A stretch of 64,000 bases of DNA from JAENVU01 sp963765075 (GCA_963765075.1 CAVXVA010000001.1:372001-436000), one strand, 5' to 3'; counted from the stretch's first letter, positions 23,742-33,338 are shown. Translations and numbers: made by a program. The notes: generated by a model from the letters alone, not told the origin.

Positions 23742-25175
23742 TTAGGCGCTGACCGGTGGTCGACGGGCGGCCCAGGGGGCGGCGGCCTCGAGCTGGGATG
23801 CAAGCCGGAACAGGACGTCTTCCCGACCGAAGGGGGCAATCAGCTGCACGCCGATGGGCAGACCGTCGGCACTCGTCCCCAGCGGGAGTGACATCGCCGG
23901 TTGGCCAGTCGCGTTGAACGGCAGCGTGAAGGTGATGAGTCGGCCGGCATCGAGCAGTTGCAGGAACGGCTCCGGGGCCGCCGCGTTGATGCGGCCCCGC
24001 TCGATCGCAGGCTCGGGGACGGTCGGCACCATCAGCACGTCGAAGTCGGTGAACCAGGCGGCCACGCCGCGCGACCACGCCTGGAGGAGGTCGACGGCCT
24101 GGAGGTACGCCGCGGCCGAGGTCCCCGCGGCCAGATTGACAAGCTCGCGATTGATCGGTTCGAGTTCATCGGCGGTGATAGGCCGGCCGATGATCTCGCC
24201 CCAGCGGTCGACTTCGCGCGCGATGACCGCGCCCCACATCGCCGGCAGCGCCTGACCCAGCCGAGGGTCGTCGAGCGCGGCGACGGGATCAGCGCTCACG
24301 TGATGGCCGAGCGATTCGCACCGGCGAGCCGCGTCGGCGACCGCGGCCACCACATCAGGGTGAGAGTCGCCGCTGCCATCGCACCGCATCGTGCGGAACC
24401 CGATGCGCAACGCGCCCGGATCGGCCCCGACCTCCTGCACGTACGGTCGCGCCGGTGGTGCGATCTCGTACGGATCCCCGACACCGGGCCCCTGGGTCGC
24501 GTCGAGGATTGCCGCGGTGTCGCGCACGGAGCGGGTGAGCACATGTTCGTGCGCGGTCTGACCCCACAGCTCGCCGAAGTCCGGGCCCAACGTGTTGCGC
24601 GATCGGGTGGGCTTGAGCCCGACGAGGCCACACCACGAGGCCGGGAGTCGGATCGACCCACCCATGTCGTTGCCATGCGCAGCCGCAACCATGCCCGAGG
24701 CCACCGCGGCGGCGGCACCGCCACTGGATCCGCCGGTCGAGTGCGCAAGGTTCCATGGGTTGCACGCCGGACCGTACGCGACCGGTTCGGTGGTCACCGT
24801 GCTCGTCATCTCGGGCACGTTGGTCCGGCCGAGTGTGACCAACCCGGCCGCGCGATACCGCTCGACGAGCCACGTGTCGGTCTCGGCCCGCCAGCCGATG
24901 TCCTTCAAGACCTGCATCCCCGCATGAAACGGCTCGCCGGCCTCGTGGCACACGGCGTCCTTGAGCAGGAACGGCACGCCCCGGAACGGACCGTCGGGAA
25001 GATCGCCACACGCGGCATCACGCGCCTTCTCGTATTGCGTGTGGATCACGGCATTGAGTTGCGGGTTGAGCGCCTCGATCCGCTCGATTGCTTCCTCGAC
25101 GAGTTCGAGCGGCTCCACCTCACCCGACCGGACCAACTCCGCCTGGGCGGTGGCATCCAACCATGCGTCGGTCAT
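23742..25175 (-). CDS. Amidase (amidase-signature family)
   Basis: The 477-residue hydrolase has the Ser-cisSer-Lys triad of the amidase-signature family. Lys72 lies in PFLLKDAVC, Ser150 in the GGSSGG motif (HSTGGSSGG), and Ser174 in GNDMGGSIRLPAS. CNPWNLAHSTGG and FTLPFNATGQPAMSLPLG are characteristic. The ATG at 25175 has the strong ribosome site GAGAGGAGAGG. The neighbours are not GatB/GatC, so this is a stand-alone amidase rather than the glutamyl-tRNA amidotransferase subunit. The substrate is unknown. Confidence 0.93.
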   Translation of the reverse strand: MTDAWLDATAQAELVRSGEVEPLELVEEAIERIEALNPQLNAVIHTQYEKARDAACGDLPDGPFRGVPFLLKDAVCHEAGEPFHAGMQVLKDIGWRAETDTWLVERYRAAGLVTLGRTNVPEMTSTVTTEPVAYGPACNPWNLAHSTGGSSGGAAAAVASGMVAAAHGNDMGGSIRLPASWCGLVGLKPTRSRNTLGPDFGELWGQTAHEHVLTRSVRDTAAILDATQGPGVGDPYEIAPPARPYVQEVGADPGALRIGFRTMRCDGSGDSHPDVVAAVADAARRCESLGHHVSADPVAALDDPRLGQALPAMWGAVIAREVDRWGEIIGRPITADELEPINRELVNLAAGTSAAAYLQAVDLLQAWSRGVAAWFTDFDVLMVPTVPEPAIERGRINAAAPEPFLQLLDAGRLITFTLPFNATGQPAMSLPLGTSADGLPIGVQLIAPFGREDVLFRLASQLEAAAPWAARRPPVSA

Positions 25176-25226
25176 GAACCTCTCCTCTCGGTGCAACCCG
25201 TCACGCCCTGATGTCATCATGACCCA

Positions 25227-26090
25227 ATGCCCGCGCACGATGTCTCCGATCCCGAGTTCGACCCGCGCCGACGCGCCAACTTCGAGAACTGGCAGGACCG
25301 GGTCCCGATCCATCTCGGCCCCGAAGGTTACGAACTCGGAGCGTTCGACGACCCCACCCATATCAGCCGCGTGGTGCAATTCGACCGTGACCACCTTGGC
25401 GATCTGACTGGCCTCGATGTGGTCCACCTCCAATGCCACATCGGGACCGACACGGTGTCGCTGGACCGACTCGGGGCGGGTTCGGTCACCGGGTACGACT
25501 TCTCCCCCGCCGCGATCGCCGCCGCACGCGAGCTGGCCGCGCGTGCGGGTTCGACCGCCACGTTCCTGGAGGGTGAGCTGTACGACGCGGTCGCGGTGCT
25601 CGGCGCCACCCGATTCGATCTCGTCTTCACCGGGATCGGCGCGCTCAACTGGCTGCCCGATATCGAGGGATGGGCGCGGGTGGTTGCGGATCTGCTGCGG
25701 CCGGGTGGTCGTCTCTACCTGCGCGACGGGCATCCAATGTTGTTGGCGACCGAGGACCCGCGTCCCGACGGTGTCGTGGCGATCGGGTTCCCCCGATTCG
25801 GCGCCGCCGGACCCACTCGGTTCGAGGAGCCGATCTCCTACGAGGGCGACGGCACACCACTGGCACACACCGTCACCTACGAATGGAACTGGGGGCTCGG
25901 CGAGATCGTGACCGCGCTCCTGCGCGCCGGGCTCACCATCGAGAGCCTCGTCGAACACCAGACGGTCCCGTGGAACGCGCTCGCCGGCCAGATGGAACCG
26001 GTGCCGCCGTTCGGGGAGTACCAGCTCGTGGATCGACCCGAGCGACTTGCCTGCACCTTCACCATCCAGGCATCGAAGCAACGGGGCTGA
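25227..26090 (+). CDS. Class I SAM-dependent methyltransferase
   Basis: The 287-residue protein has a Rossmann-like SAM-binding core: motif I VVHLQCHIGTDTVSL, an acidic strand end in VTGYDFSPAAIAAAREL, motif IV DLVFTGIGALNWLPD, and LLRPGGRLYLRDGHP. It resembles actinobacterial methyltransferases often misnamed UbiE-like. The CATCAT hexamer lies 6 nt before the ATG, so the message may be leaderless. A second, more divergent methyltransferase follows with a strikingly similar start region. The substrate cannot be inferred. Confidence 0.88.
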   Translation: MPAHDVSDPEFDPRRRANFENWQDRVPIHLGPEGYELGAFDDPTHISRVVQFDRDHLGDLTGLDVVHLQCHIGTDTVSLDRLGAGSVTGYDFSPAAIAAARELAARAGSTATFLEGELYDAVAVLGATRFDLVFTGIGALNWLPDIEGWARVVADLLRPGGRLYLRDGHPMLLATEDPRPDGVVAIGFPRFGAAGPTRFEEPISYEGDGTPLAHTVTYEWNWGLGEIVTALLRAGLTIESLVEHQTVPWNALAGQMEPVPPFGEYQLVDRPERLACTFTIQASKQRG

Positions 26091-26148
26091 GGCACCCCGC
26101 GCCGCCGATGGCCCGACCGTCGAACCGCGGCAGTGCCATCATGAACGG

Positions 26149-26922
26149 ATGCCCGTCCACCACGTCGCCGATGCGGGGTTCGATCGCGAAGCGCAGAGCT
26201 ACGAGCGCGCCCGGCCCGGGTACCCGCCGGAATGTGTTGCGTGGTTCGCCGACCATCTCGGCATCAGTCCCGGCCGAACCGTGCTGGATCTCGCGGCCGG
26301 GACAGGCAAGTTCACCCGACTCCTCGAACCGCTCGGCGCCCGCTTGATCGCGGCCGAACCGGTCGACGGGATGCGGGCCGTGCTCGCCGCCACCAGCCCG
26401 GCAGTCCCTCTCGTCTCCTGCGCCGCCGAACGCCTGCCCTTCGCCGAGCGCTCGCTGGATGCCATCGTGGTCGCGCAGGCCTTCCACTGGTTCGACGCGC
26501 CGGTCGCCCTCGAGGAGGCGGCACGGGTGCTGCGCCCGGCCGGCCGGCTCGGCCTGGTCTGGAATGCCCGCGACCGTTCGGCGCGCCACGTCAACGCCTT
26601 GTGGTCGATCATGGACCGCGTCGAGAAGAAGGCGCCGTGGCGCCGACACGAGGAATGGCGCGAGTCGGCCTTCACCGAGACGTCGTTCTTCGGACCACTC
26701 CACGAAGCGACGTTCCACCACGAACCGCTCATGACGATCGACGAGGTGGTCGACCGGTTCCGGTCGGTGAGTCACGTTGCGGTCCTCGAACCGGCTGACC
26801 AGCAGGCCGTGCTCGACGAAGTGCGCGACCTGGTCCGGACCCACCCCGACACCGCGGGTCGCGATCGGATCGCGATCCCGTATCGCGTCGACGCATACTG
26901 GTGCGAGACGACGTCGGCATGA
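26149..26922 (+). CDS. Class I SAM-dependent methyltransferase
   Basis: 257 residues. Motif I is TVLDLAAGTGKFTRLL, followed by LIAAEPVDGMRAVL, the LPFAERSLDAIVVAQAFHWFD region and VLRPAGRLGLVWNARD, a family widely found in actinobacteria. The ATG at 26149 has CATCAT 6 nt upstream, exactly as in the preceding methyltransferase. The stop overlaps the murT start as ATGA, which couples it to the MurT/GatD genes. Cell-wall involvement is only a positional guess. Confidence 0.88.
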   Translation: MPVHHVADAGFDREAQSYERARPGYPPECVAWFADHLGISPGRTVLDLAAGTGKFTRLLEPLGARLIAAEPVDGMRAVLAATSPAVPLVSCAAERLPFAERSLDAIVVAQAFHWFDAPVALEEAARVLRPAGRLGLVWNARDRSARHVNALWSIMDRVEKKAPWRRHEEWRESAFTETSFFGPLHEATFHHEPLMTIDEVVDRFRSVSHVAVLEPADQQAVLDEVRDLVRTHPDTAGRDRIAIPYRVDAYWCETTSA

Positions 26923-28145
26923 CCTTGGACCTGCGATCACGCGTCGCACTGATGCTCGGAGATCTCGCCGGCCACGCGTCGAAGCTCACGGGCCGAGGCG
27001 CCGGCACCCAGATCAGTGGCCGGGTCATGCTCGCCATCGCGCCCGATCTGCTCACCGACGTCGCACGCGGGCGTCGCGTCGCGATCGTCTCGGCGACCAA
27101 CGGGAAGACCACCACCACACGCTTGCTGGCCGAGGCACTCCGTGCCGCGGGTCGGCCGGTCGCCAGCAACCACACCGGCGCCAACATGCCCGCCGGGGTC
27201 GCCGCGGCGTTGGGCCGAGCGCCCGATCCGGACGATGCGGTCCTGGAAGTCGACGAACGGTGGGTGCCGAAGGTCATCGACCCGCTCGGCACCGACATTC
27301 TCATCCTCGGCAACCTGACCCGGGATCAGCTCGACCGGTTCGGAGAGGTACGTAGCATCGCGGAGCGATGGCGCGCCGTCTGTGAGACCCACTCCGACCT
27401 CACCGTCATCGCCAACGCGTCGGACCCTCACGTCGTGTGGTCGGTCGGCGCCCACCCGCGGGTCACCTGGGTCGCACTCGGCGCCCCCTGGCGGTCCGAC
27501 GCGGCAACCTGTCCGGAGTGCGCGGCGCTCCTCACGTGGTCGGCTGATTCGTTCCACTGCGATCACTGCGGGTTCACCCAACCCGACGCGGAATACCGAC
27601 TCGACGGGAACACGGTGATCACACCCGCCGGTTCGGTCACACTGGACCTCGCGTTGCCGGGCGACTGGAACCGGATGAACGGCACGCTTGCGTTGACGAG
27701 CGCGATCGTCGGCTTCGGCATCGATCCCGAGGTCGCAGTGAGCGGCCTGCGCAGCGTCGATGTCGTCTCCGGTCGGTTCTCGAACTGCCCCCTGCCCGAC
27801 GGTCGCGACGCTCGCGTGCTGCTGGCCAAGAACCCTGCCGGCTGGACCGAGGTCCTCCGCTGGCTCGAACCCCGCGACACCGCGGTCGTGATCGCAGTCA
27901 ACGCCCACGTGGCCGACGGACGCGACCCGTCGTGGTTGTGGGACGTCCCCTACGAGCTGTTGGCGGGCAAGGCCGTCGCCGCGTCGGGCGAGCGGGCGCT
28001 CGACGTCGCCGTACGGCTCGACTATGGCGGCGTCAAGCACCACCTCGAACCCGACCCCCTCACCGCGGCGGCCCATTTGCCCGGCGAGGTGCACATCGTG
28101 GCGTCGTACACCCAGTTCACCCACCTGACCCGGGCCACGTGGTGA
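26919..28145 (+). CDS. murT: Lipid II isoglutaminyl synthase, Mur-ligase-like subunit MurT
   Basis: With GatD it amidates the D-Glu of lipid II. The 408-residue protein has the Mur ligase P-loop SATNGKTTTTR at 59-68 and NHTGANMPAGV. A Cys4 zinc ribbon is inserted in the central domain (Cys198, Cys201, Cys214, Cys217). The DUF1727 C-terminal domain ends in VASYTQFTHLTR. The ATG overlaps the upstream methyltransferase stop by 4 nt, and its own stop overlaps gatD as GTGA. Amidated lipid II is needed for efficient cross-linking in several Gram-positive groups. Confidence 0.94.
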   Translation: MTLDLRSRVALMLGDLAGHASKLTGRGAGTQISGRVMLAIAPDLLTDVARGRRVAIVSATNGKTTTTRLLAEALRAAGRPVASNHTGANMPAGVAAALGRAPDPDDAVLEVDERWVPKVIDPLGTDILILGNLTRDQLDRFGEVRSIAERWRAVCETHSDLTVIANASDPHVVWSVGAHPRVTWVALGAPWRSDAATCPECAALLTWSADSFHCDHCGFTQPDAEYRLDGNTVITPAGSVTLDLALPGDWNRMNGTLALTSAIVGFGIDPEVAVSGLRSVDVVSGRFSNCPLPDGRDARVLLAKNPAGWTEVLRWLEPRDTAVVIAVNAHVADGRDPSWLWDVPYELLAGKAVAASGERALDVAVRLDYGGVKHHLEPDPLTAAAHLPGEVHIVASYTQFTHLTRATW

Positions 28146-28909
28146 CGCGCGACTCGGCGGTCCGCGTGGGCCTGATCTATCCCGAGCTGCTCGGCACCTA
28201 CGGCGACCGCGGCAACGCCGTCGTGCTCGTCGAACGGTGTCGGCGGCGCGACATCGATGCCGAACTCGTCGAGGTCCCGGCCGGGGCTGCGATCCCCGCC
28301 GATCTCGACATCTACCTCTTCGGGGGTGGCGAAGACGACGCGCAGGTGATGGCCGCGGCCGGAATGCGCGAGTCGCGCGCCGCGATCGACACGGCCCGCG
28401 GTCACGGTGCCGTCATCTTCGCGGTCTGTGCGGGATTCCAACTTCTCGGCACCACCTACGCGGCCAACGACGGCGAGATCCTCGGCGGGCTCGGGCTGGT
28501 CGACCTCGCGACACGGGCGGGCGACGGTCGCTGCATCGGTGAATGCGTCGTCGTCCCTGACCCAACGACCGGGCTGCCCACCCTGACCGGGTTCGAGAAT
28601 CACGGCGGTCGCACGACACTCGGTGCCGGAGTGGCACCGCTCGGCCGAGTGATCACCGGCTTCGGCAACGGCATCGGCGAGTGCGACGGGGTGCTCGCCG
28701 AGCGGGTGCTCGGCACCTACCTGCACGGTCCGGTCCTCCCCCGCAACCCCGCACTCGCCGATCACCTCCTCAGTTGGATTCTCGGCTCGAACGCGATGAC
28801 CTCGATCGACGATCGCCTCGTCGACGCCCTGCGCGCCGACCGGCTTCGCGAATCGCAGCTCACCGGCTTCGCGGCCCGACGACGCGACTGGCACCTCAAC
28901 CGCGGGTAG
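28142..28909 (+). CDS. gatD: Lipid II isoglutaminyl synthase, glutaminase subunit GatD
   Basis: The 255-residue class I glutamine amidotransferase of the CobB/CobQ-like type supplies ammonia to MurT. The nucleophile is Cys96 in FAVCAGFQLLG and the catalytic histidine is His195 in GTYLHGPVLP. These positions agree well with the family. The glycine-rich YLFGGGEDDAQVM lies upstream of the elbow. The GTG start overlaps the murT stop. MurT and GatD form a complex on the cytoplasmic side of the membrane. Confidence 0.94.
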   Translation: MTRDSAVRVGLIYPELLGTYGDRGNAVVLVERCRRRDIDAELVEVPAGAAIPADLDIYLFGGGEDDAQVMAAAGMRESRAAIDTARGHGAVIFAVCAGFQLLGTTYAANDGEILGGLGLVDLATRAGDGRCIGECVVVPDPTTGLPTLTGFENHGGRTTLGAGVAPLGRVITGFGNGIGECDGVLAERVLGTYLHGPVLPRNPALADHLLSWILGSNAMTSIDDRLVDALRADRLRESQLTGFAARRRDWHLNRG

Positions 28910-28923
28910 CTCAGGAGACGCGC

Positions 28924-29663
28924 GTGTCCTCAGCCCCAGCACCAGATCCCTCGGCCGGCGTTGGCGAGACCGACGCCTCCGAGGGCACGCGCGTCGCCGC
29001 AGTCATCGCGTACGTTCCCGGCTGGCCCGGCCGGGCCCAGGTCGTCGGCGCGCTCTCCGGAGGGACGACCAACCGCAATCACGTCGTCGACGTCGACGGG
29101 GCCCGCTTCGTGGTGCGCCTGCCCGGTACCGACACCGAGCTCTTGGAAATCGACCGAGAGTGCGAGCGGATCGCGGCCGAGCGCGCGGCCGCCTTGGGGT
29201 TGCGGCCTACGACGCGGTCGATGCCGTGGTGCAGGAGATCGCCGCCGCCTTCGCGGCGTCACCGGACGAACCGGTTCCCTGCCACAACGACCTCCTGCGG
29301 GCCAACTTCCTCCGGGACGGTGCCCGCGTGTGGTTGCTCGACTGGGAGTATGCGGGCATGAACGATCGGGCCTTCGATCTCGGCAACCTCGCAGTCAACA
29401 ACCAGCTCTCTCCCGCCGCGGAGGAGCACCTGGTCGGCGCCTACCACCGCCGCGCCACGGCGAGGAACCTGGCCCGGCTCCGGCTCATGAAGCTCGTGAG
29501 CGATGCCCGAGAGGCGATGTGGGGAGTGCTGCAACAAGGCATCAGCGCCATCGACTTCGACTTCCGCGCCTACGCGACCGAACACTTCGACCGCCTGCTT
29601 ACCAACGCCACCACCCCCGAGTATCGACGTTGGTTGACCGACGCGGCCGAGGGCCCCGCGTGA
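28924..29663 (+). pseudogene. Choline/aminoglycoside-kinase-like protein with internal deletion and frame change
   Basis: Two pieces of one kinase are present in different frames. The first (28924 to about 29200) has the nucleotide-binding part VVGALSGGTTNRNHVV, ARFVVRLPG and LEIDRECERIAAERAAALG. The second (about 29200-29663) has the catalytic loop PVPCHNDLLRANFL and WLLDWEYAGMNDRAFDLGNLAVNN. Roughly 80 residues normally between them are absent. The GTG start has AGGAGA upstream, and the stop overlaps the next gene as GTGA. It is either a decayed gene or an assembly collapse. In the intact state it would phosphorylate choline or a similar amino alcohol. Confidence 0.75.
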
Positions 29664-32104
29664 AGGACCGCGCCCGGGTCGTCATCGTCGGCGCCGGAGT
29701 CGGGGGCGCGAGCATCGCGTGGCATCTGGCCGAGGCCGGCTGCACCGATGTGCTGGTACTCGAACGGGCCGAGATCACGAGCGGGTCGACGTTTCACTCG
29801 GCCGGCCTCGTCGGCCAACTCCGGGGCTCGTTGCCCCTGACCCGCATGATGATGCACAGCGTCGAGGTGTACCGACGGCTCGAAGCCGAGGCGGCCGAGA
29901 CCGGCCGGTCTCCCGGATGGCGCGAGGTGGGGTCACTGCGCATCGCGTCGACGCCCGAGCGCATGGAGGAGCTCACCCGCCAACACGGGTGGGCGAAGAC
30001 CTTCGGACTGCCGATGGAGATCGTCGGACCAGCCGAGGCGCACGACCTCTTCCCGCTCATGGATCCGGTCGGGGTGCTCGGCGGGGTCTGGCTGCCCACC
30101 GACGGGTACCTCGATCCAAGTGGGCTCACGTATGCGCTCATCGGCGGCGCGAAGGCACGCGGCGTGAGCGTGGAAACCGGCGTGCGCGTCACCGGTTTCG
30201 AGGTGGTCGACGGCCGCGTGCGGGCGGTCGAGACCGATCACGGTCGGGTCGAGGCCGAGACGGTCGTGTTGGCGTGCGGGATGTACACGCCCGACGTGGC
30301 CGCACTCGCGGGCGTCGCGGTCCCGATCGTTCCCATGGCCCATCAGTATGTGGTCACCGCGCCCATCGACGGCGTCACCGCCGATCTTCCCCAGCTGCGC
30401 GATCCCGACCACCTCGTGTACTTCCGTCGGGAATCGGGTGGGTTGGTGCTGGGGGGATACGAACGAGACCCGGCACCGTGGAGCGTGCACGGGGTTCCCA
30501 ACGACTTCAACAACAAGCTCTTGCCCGAAGACTGGGATCGTTTTGCGCCGATCATGACCAACGCGATCCGTCGCGTGCCCGCCGCGGAGAGCGCCGAGAT
30601 CATCTCCTTGGTCAACGGTCCGGAAGGGTTCACTCCCGACAACGAGTTCGTGCTCGGCGAAAGTGCGGTCCACGGGTTGTTCGTGGCCGCGGGGTTCTGC
30701 GCGCACGGCATCGCGGGCGCCGGGGGTATCGGTCTGGTCATGGCCGAATGGATCCTCGACGGTGAGCCGAGTTTCGACGCATGGAAGATGGACATCCGTC
30801 GGTTCGGCCCGCAATACGCGAGCCGCGATCTCGCCGTGGCGCGAGCGGTCGAGGTGTACTCGACCTACTACGACATCCACTACCCCAACGAGGAACGCCA
30901 CGCGGGTCGGCCGCTGCGCCGATCCCCCGCGTACGACCGACTCGCGGCCCTCGGGTGCGAGTTCGGCGAGAAGGGCATGTGGGAGCGGCCGAACTGGTTC
31001 AGGCCGAATGCCCGTGCGGGTTCGGTCGAGTTGCGTCCTCATGGTTGGGCCGGCGAGCACTGGAGCCCCGCGATCGAGGTCGAGGCCTTGGCGTGCCGAG
31101 ATGCGGTCGCGATCTTCGACGAGACCAGTTTCTCGAAGCTGGAGGTCCGTGGCGTCGGCGCCACCGCGTTCTTGCAACGGGTGTGCGCGAGCGACATCGA
31201 CCGCCCGATCGGCGCGGTGGTCTATACCCAGATGTGCAACGAGCGGGGTGGGATCGAGTGCGATCTCACGGTCACCCGTCTCGCCGATTCGCGCTACCTC
31301 GTGGTCACCGGTACCGCGTTCGGCGCCCATGATCTCGGGTGGTTGGCCAAGCAGCAGGACCGGCTTCCCGAGGGTGACCGCGTGGATCTGGTCGACGTGA
31401 CCGGCGGATTCGCCTGCTTCGGGGTCTGGGGCCCACGGGCGCGGGACCTCCTGACGCCGCTCACCGCGGCGCCGCTCACCAACGACGCATTTCCCTACCT
31501 CACCGCGCAGGCACTCACCATCGGCTCGGTCCCCACACTCGCGTTACGGGTCACGTACGTGGGCGAGTTGGGCTGGGAGCTCTACTGCCCCTCCGAGTAC
31601 GGCACCGCGCTCTGGGACACCCTGTGGGATGCGGGCGCGGCGCACGAACTCCACGCCGCCGGATACCGCGCCATCGATGCGCTACGAGTGGAGAAGGGCT
31701 ATCGGGTGTGGTCATCCGACATCACCCCCGAAGACAACCCGTACGAGGCCGGGCTCGGCTTCGCGGTCGCGCTCGACCACCCGACCCCGTTCGTCGGCCA
31801 GGCTGCGCTCCGCGAGATCAAGGCACGCGGCATCACCCGGCGGCTGCGCTGCGTCCGGCCGCACGACCCACTGGCCGTTCCCCTGGGCTCGGAGCCCGTG
31901 CGGATCGACGGGGAGATCGTCGGTCGGGTCACGACCGGCAACTACGGCTACCGCGTGGGCGGCGCGCTCGCGTTCGCGTACGTCCCGGCCGACCGCGCCG
32001 AGTTCGGTCGGCACGTCGAGATCGAGATGTTCGGGAGCTGGCACGCGGCCGAGATCGTGCGCGATCCCGTGTGGGATCCCCGAGGCGACCGGATCCGCGA
32101 CTAG
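29660..32104 (+). CDS. FAD-dependent dimethylglycine/sarcosine dehydrogenase with aminomethyltransferase domain
   Basis: The 814-residue, two-part enzyme oxidatively demethylates N-methyl amines and passes the one-carbon unit to folate. The N-terminal DAO-type FAD domain has VIVGAGVGGASIAWHLAEAG, LVLERAEITSGSTFHSAGLVGQL and CAHGIAGAGGIG. The C-terminal GCV_T-like part starts near residue 440 with ARAGSVELRPHGWAGEHWSPAIE and contains RVTYVGELGWELYCPSEYG. Domain order and length match DMGDH-like proteins. The GTG start is coupled to the kinase remnant. The exact methylated substrate is unresolved. Confidence 0.9.
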   Translation: MKDRARVVIVGAGVGGASIAWHLAEAGCTDVLVLERAEITSGSTFHSAGLVGQLRGSLPLTRMMMHSVEVYRRLEAEAAETGRSPGWREVGSLRIASTPERMEELTRQHGWAKTFGLPMEIVGPAEAHDLFPLMDPVGVLGGVWLPTDGYLDPSGLTYALIGGAKARGVSVETGVRVTGFEVVDGRVRAVETDHGRVEAETVVLACGMYTPDVAALAGVAVPIVPMAHQYVVTAPIDGVTADLPQLRDPDHLVYFRRESGGLVLGGYERDPAPWSVHGVPNDFNNKLLPEDWDRFAPIMTNAIRRVPAAESAEIISLVNGPEGFTPDNEFVLGESAVHGLFVAAGFCAHGIAGAGGIGLVMAEWILDGEPSFDAWKMDIRRFGPQYASRDLAVARAVEVYSTYYDIHYPNEERHAGRPLRRSPAYDRLAALGCEFGEKGMWERPNWFRPNARAGSVELRPHGWAGEHWSPAIEVEALACRDAVAIFDETSFSKLEVRGVGATAFLQRVCASDIDRPIGAVVYTQMCNERGGIECDLTVTRLADSRYLVVTGTAFGAHDLGWLAKQQDRLPEGDRVDLVDVTGGFACFGVWGPRARDLLTPLTAAPLTNDAFPYLTAQALTIGSVPTLALRVTYVGELGWELYCPSEYGTALWDTLWDAGAAHELHAAGYRAIDALRVEKGYRVWSSDITPEDNPYEAGLGFAVALDHPTPFVGQAALREIKARGITRRLRCVRPHDPLAVPLGSEPVRIDGEIVGRVTTGNYGYRVGGALAFAYVPADRAEFGRHVEIEMFGSWHAAEIVRDPVWDPRGDRIRD

Positions 32105-32111
32105 CGCGGGC

Positions 32112-33338
32112 TCAGGCGTCGCCGGCGAGTTCTCGGATGCGGTCGATCTTCTCGTCGGCGTGGTTGACGTCGGCGCCTTGTGAGGTGATGAGCTCGACCC
32201 GCACGGCCTCGGCCTCGGCGGCAGCGCCCGCGTCGGCACCCGCAATCACGGCGTCGATACCGTCGTCCATGATCTGTTTGGCGGTGGCCACCAGCGCGTC
32301 GACCATCTCGGCCTCGGGCACGACTCGCACGACCTGACCCTTCACGAACAGGTGACCTCGACCGCGACCGGCCGCGATCCCGAGATCGGCCTCGCGCGCT
32401 TCACCCGGACCGTTGACGACGCAGCCCATCACCGCGACCTGCAACGGGATGTTCAGTTCGCTCAATGCCGCCATCGCATCCCCGGCGACTTTGATGACGT
32501 CGACCTCGGCGCGACCACAACTCGGACACGCAATGAGGTCGAGGCCGCGGCGTTCGCGGAGCCCCAACGATTCGAGCAAGGTCCGGCCGGCTCGGGCTTC
32601 TTCGACCGGATCGGCCGTCAGGGAGTAGCGAATAGTGTCGCCGATCCCCTCGGCGAGCAGGGTCGCGATCCCGGCGGTGGCTTTGACCAGACCGGCCGGG
32701 GGCGGACCTGCTTCGGTCACTCCGAGGTGCAACGGATAGTCGACCGTCTCGGACAGCAGTCGGTAGGCGTCGATCATCAGCGCCACGTTGCTGGCTTTGA
32801 CCGAGATCTTGACGTCGTCGAAATCGACCTCCGCGAAATGGGCCAACTCCCGTTGGGCCGACGCGACGAGCGCCTCGGGGGTGAGCCCGTACTGCTGCTC
32901 GATATCGGGGTCGAGCGAACCGGCGTTCACCCCGATACGGATCGGAAGCCCGCGGTCCTTCGCCTCCTGCGCCACGGCCTTGATGTGCGCGGGCTTGCGG
33001 ATGTTGCCCGGGTTCAAACGCAGACCGTGCACGCCGGCTTCCATCGCCGCGAGGGCGAGTCGGTACTGGAAATGGATGTCGGCGATGATCGGGACCGGCG
33101 AGCGGGGCACGATCTGCGCGAGCCCTTCTGCGGCCGCTTCCTCGTTGCAGGTGCAGCGCACGATGTCGCACCCGGCCGCGGCCAACGCGTAGATCTGCGC
33201 GAGCGTGCCTTCGACATCGGCCGTTTTGGTCGTGGTCATCGACTGCACTGTCACCGGGGCATCACCGCCGACGGCAACACTCGGGCCGGGGGGCCGGCCG
33301 ACGAGCACCTGGCGGGTCGCACGACGGGGAGAAGTCAT
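32112..33338 (-). CDS. ispG: 4-hydroxy-3-methylbut-2-enyl-diphosphate synthase (flavodoxin/ferredoxin)
   Basis: Penultimate enzyme of the MEP isoprenoid pathway, a 4Fe-4S protein. The 408 residues show VTVQSMTTTKTADVEGTLAQI, GVHGLRLNPGNI and IRIGVNAGSL. The cluster cysteines lie in ACPSCGR near residue 270 and VMGCVVNGPGE near 305. A variable alanine-rich C-terminal tail follows. TAGGCT lies 7 nt before the ATG, so it seems to have its own leaderless promoter. dxr, another MEP gene, lies about 4 kb upstream on the same strand; a plus-strand ligase and a TA-like pair separate them. Confidence 0.96.
   Translation of the reverse strand: MTSPRRATRQVLVGRPPGPSVAVGGDAPVTVQSMTTTKTADVEGTLAQIYALAAAGCDIVRCTCNEEAAAEGLAQIVPRSPVPIIADIHFQYRLALAAMEAGVHGLRLNPGNIRKPAHIKAVAQEAKDRGLPIRIGVNAGSLDPDIEQQYGLTPEALVASAQRELAHFAEVDFDDVKISVKASNVALMIDAYRLLSETVDYPLHLGVTEAGPPPAGLVKATAGIATLLAEGIGDTIRYSLTADPVEEARAGRTLLESLGLRERRGLDLIACPSCGRAEVDVIKVAGDAMAALSELNIPLQVAVMGCVVNGPGEAREADLGIAAGRGRGHLFVKGQVVRVVPEAEMVDALVATAKQIMDDGIDAVIAGADAGAAAEAEAVRVELITSQGADVNHADEKIDRIRELAGDA

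Noticed and set aside
28961..29659. In-frame upstream extension of the dimethylglycine dehydrogenase-like gene
   Set aside because: It is the kinase gene read in another frame; the GTG at 29660 starts directly before the FAD motif and overlaps the kinase stop.
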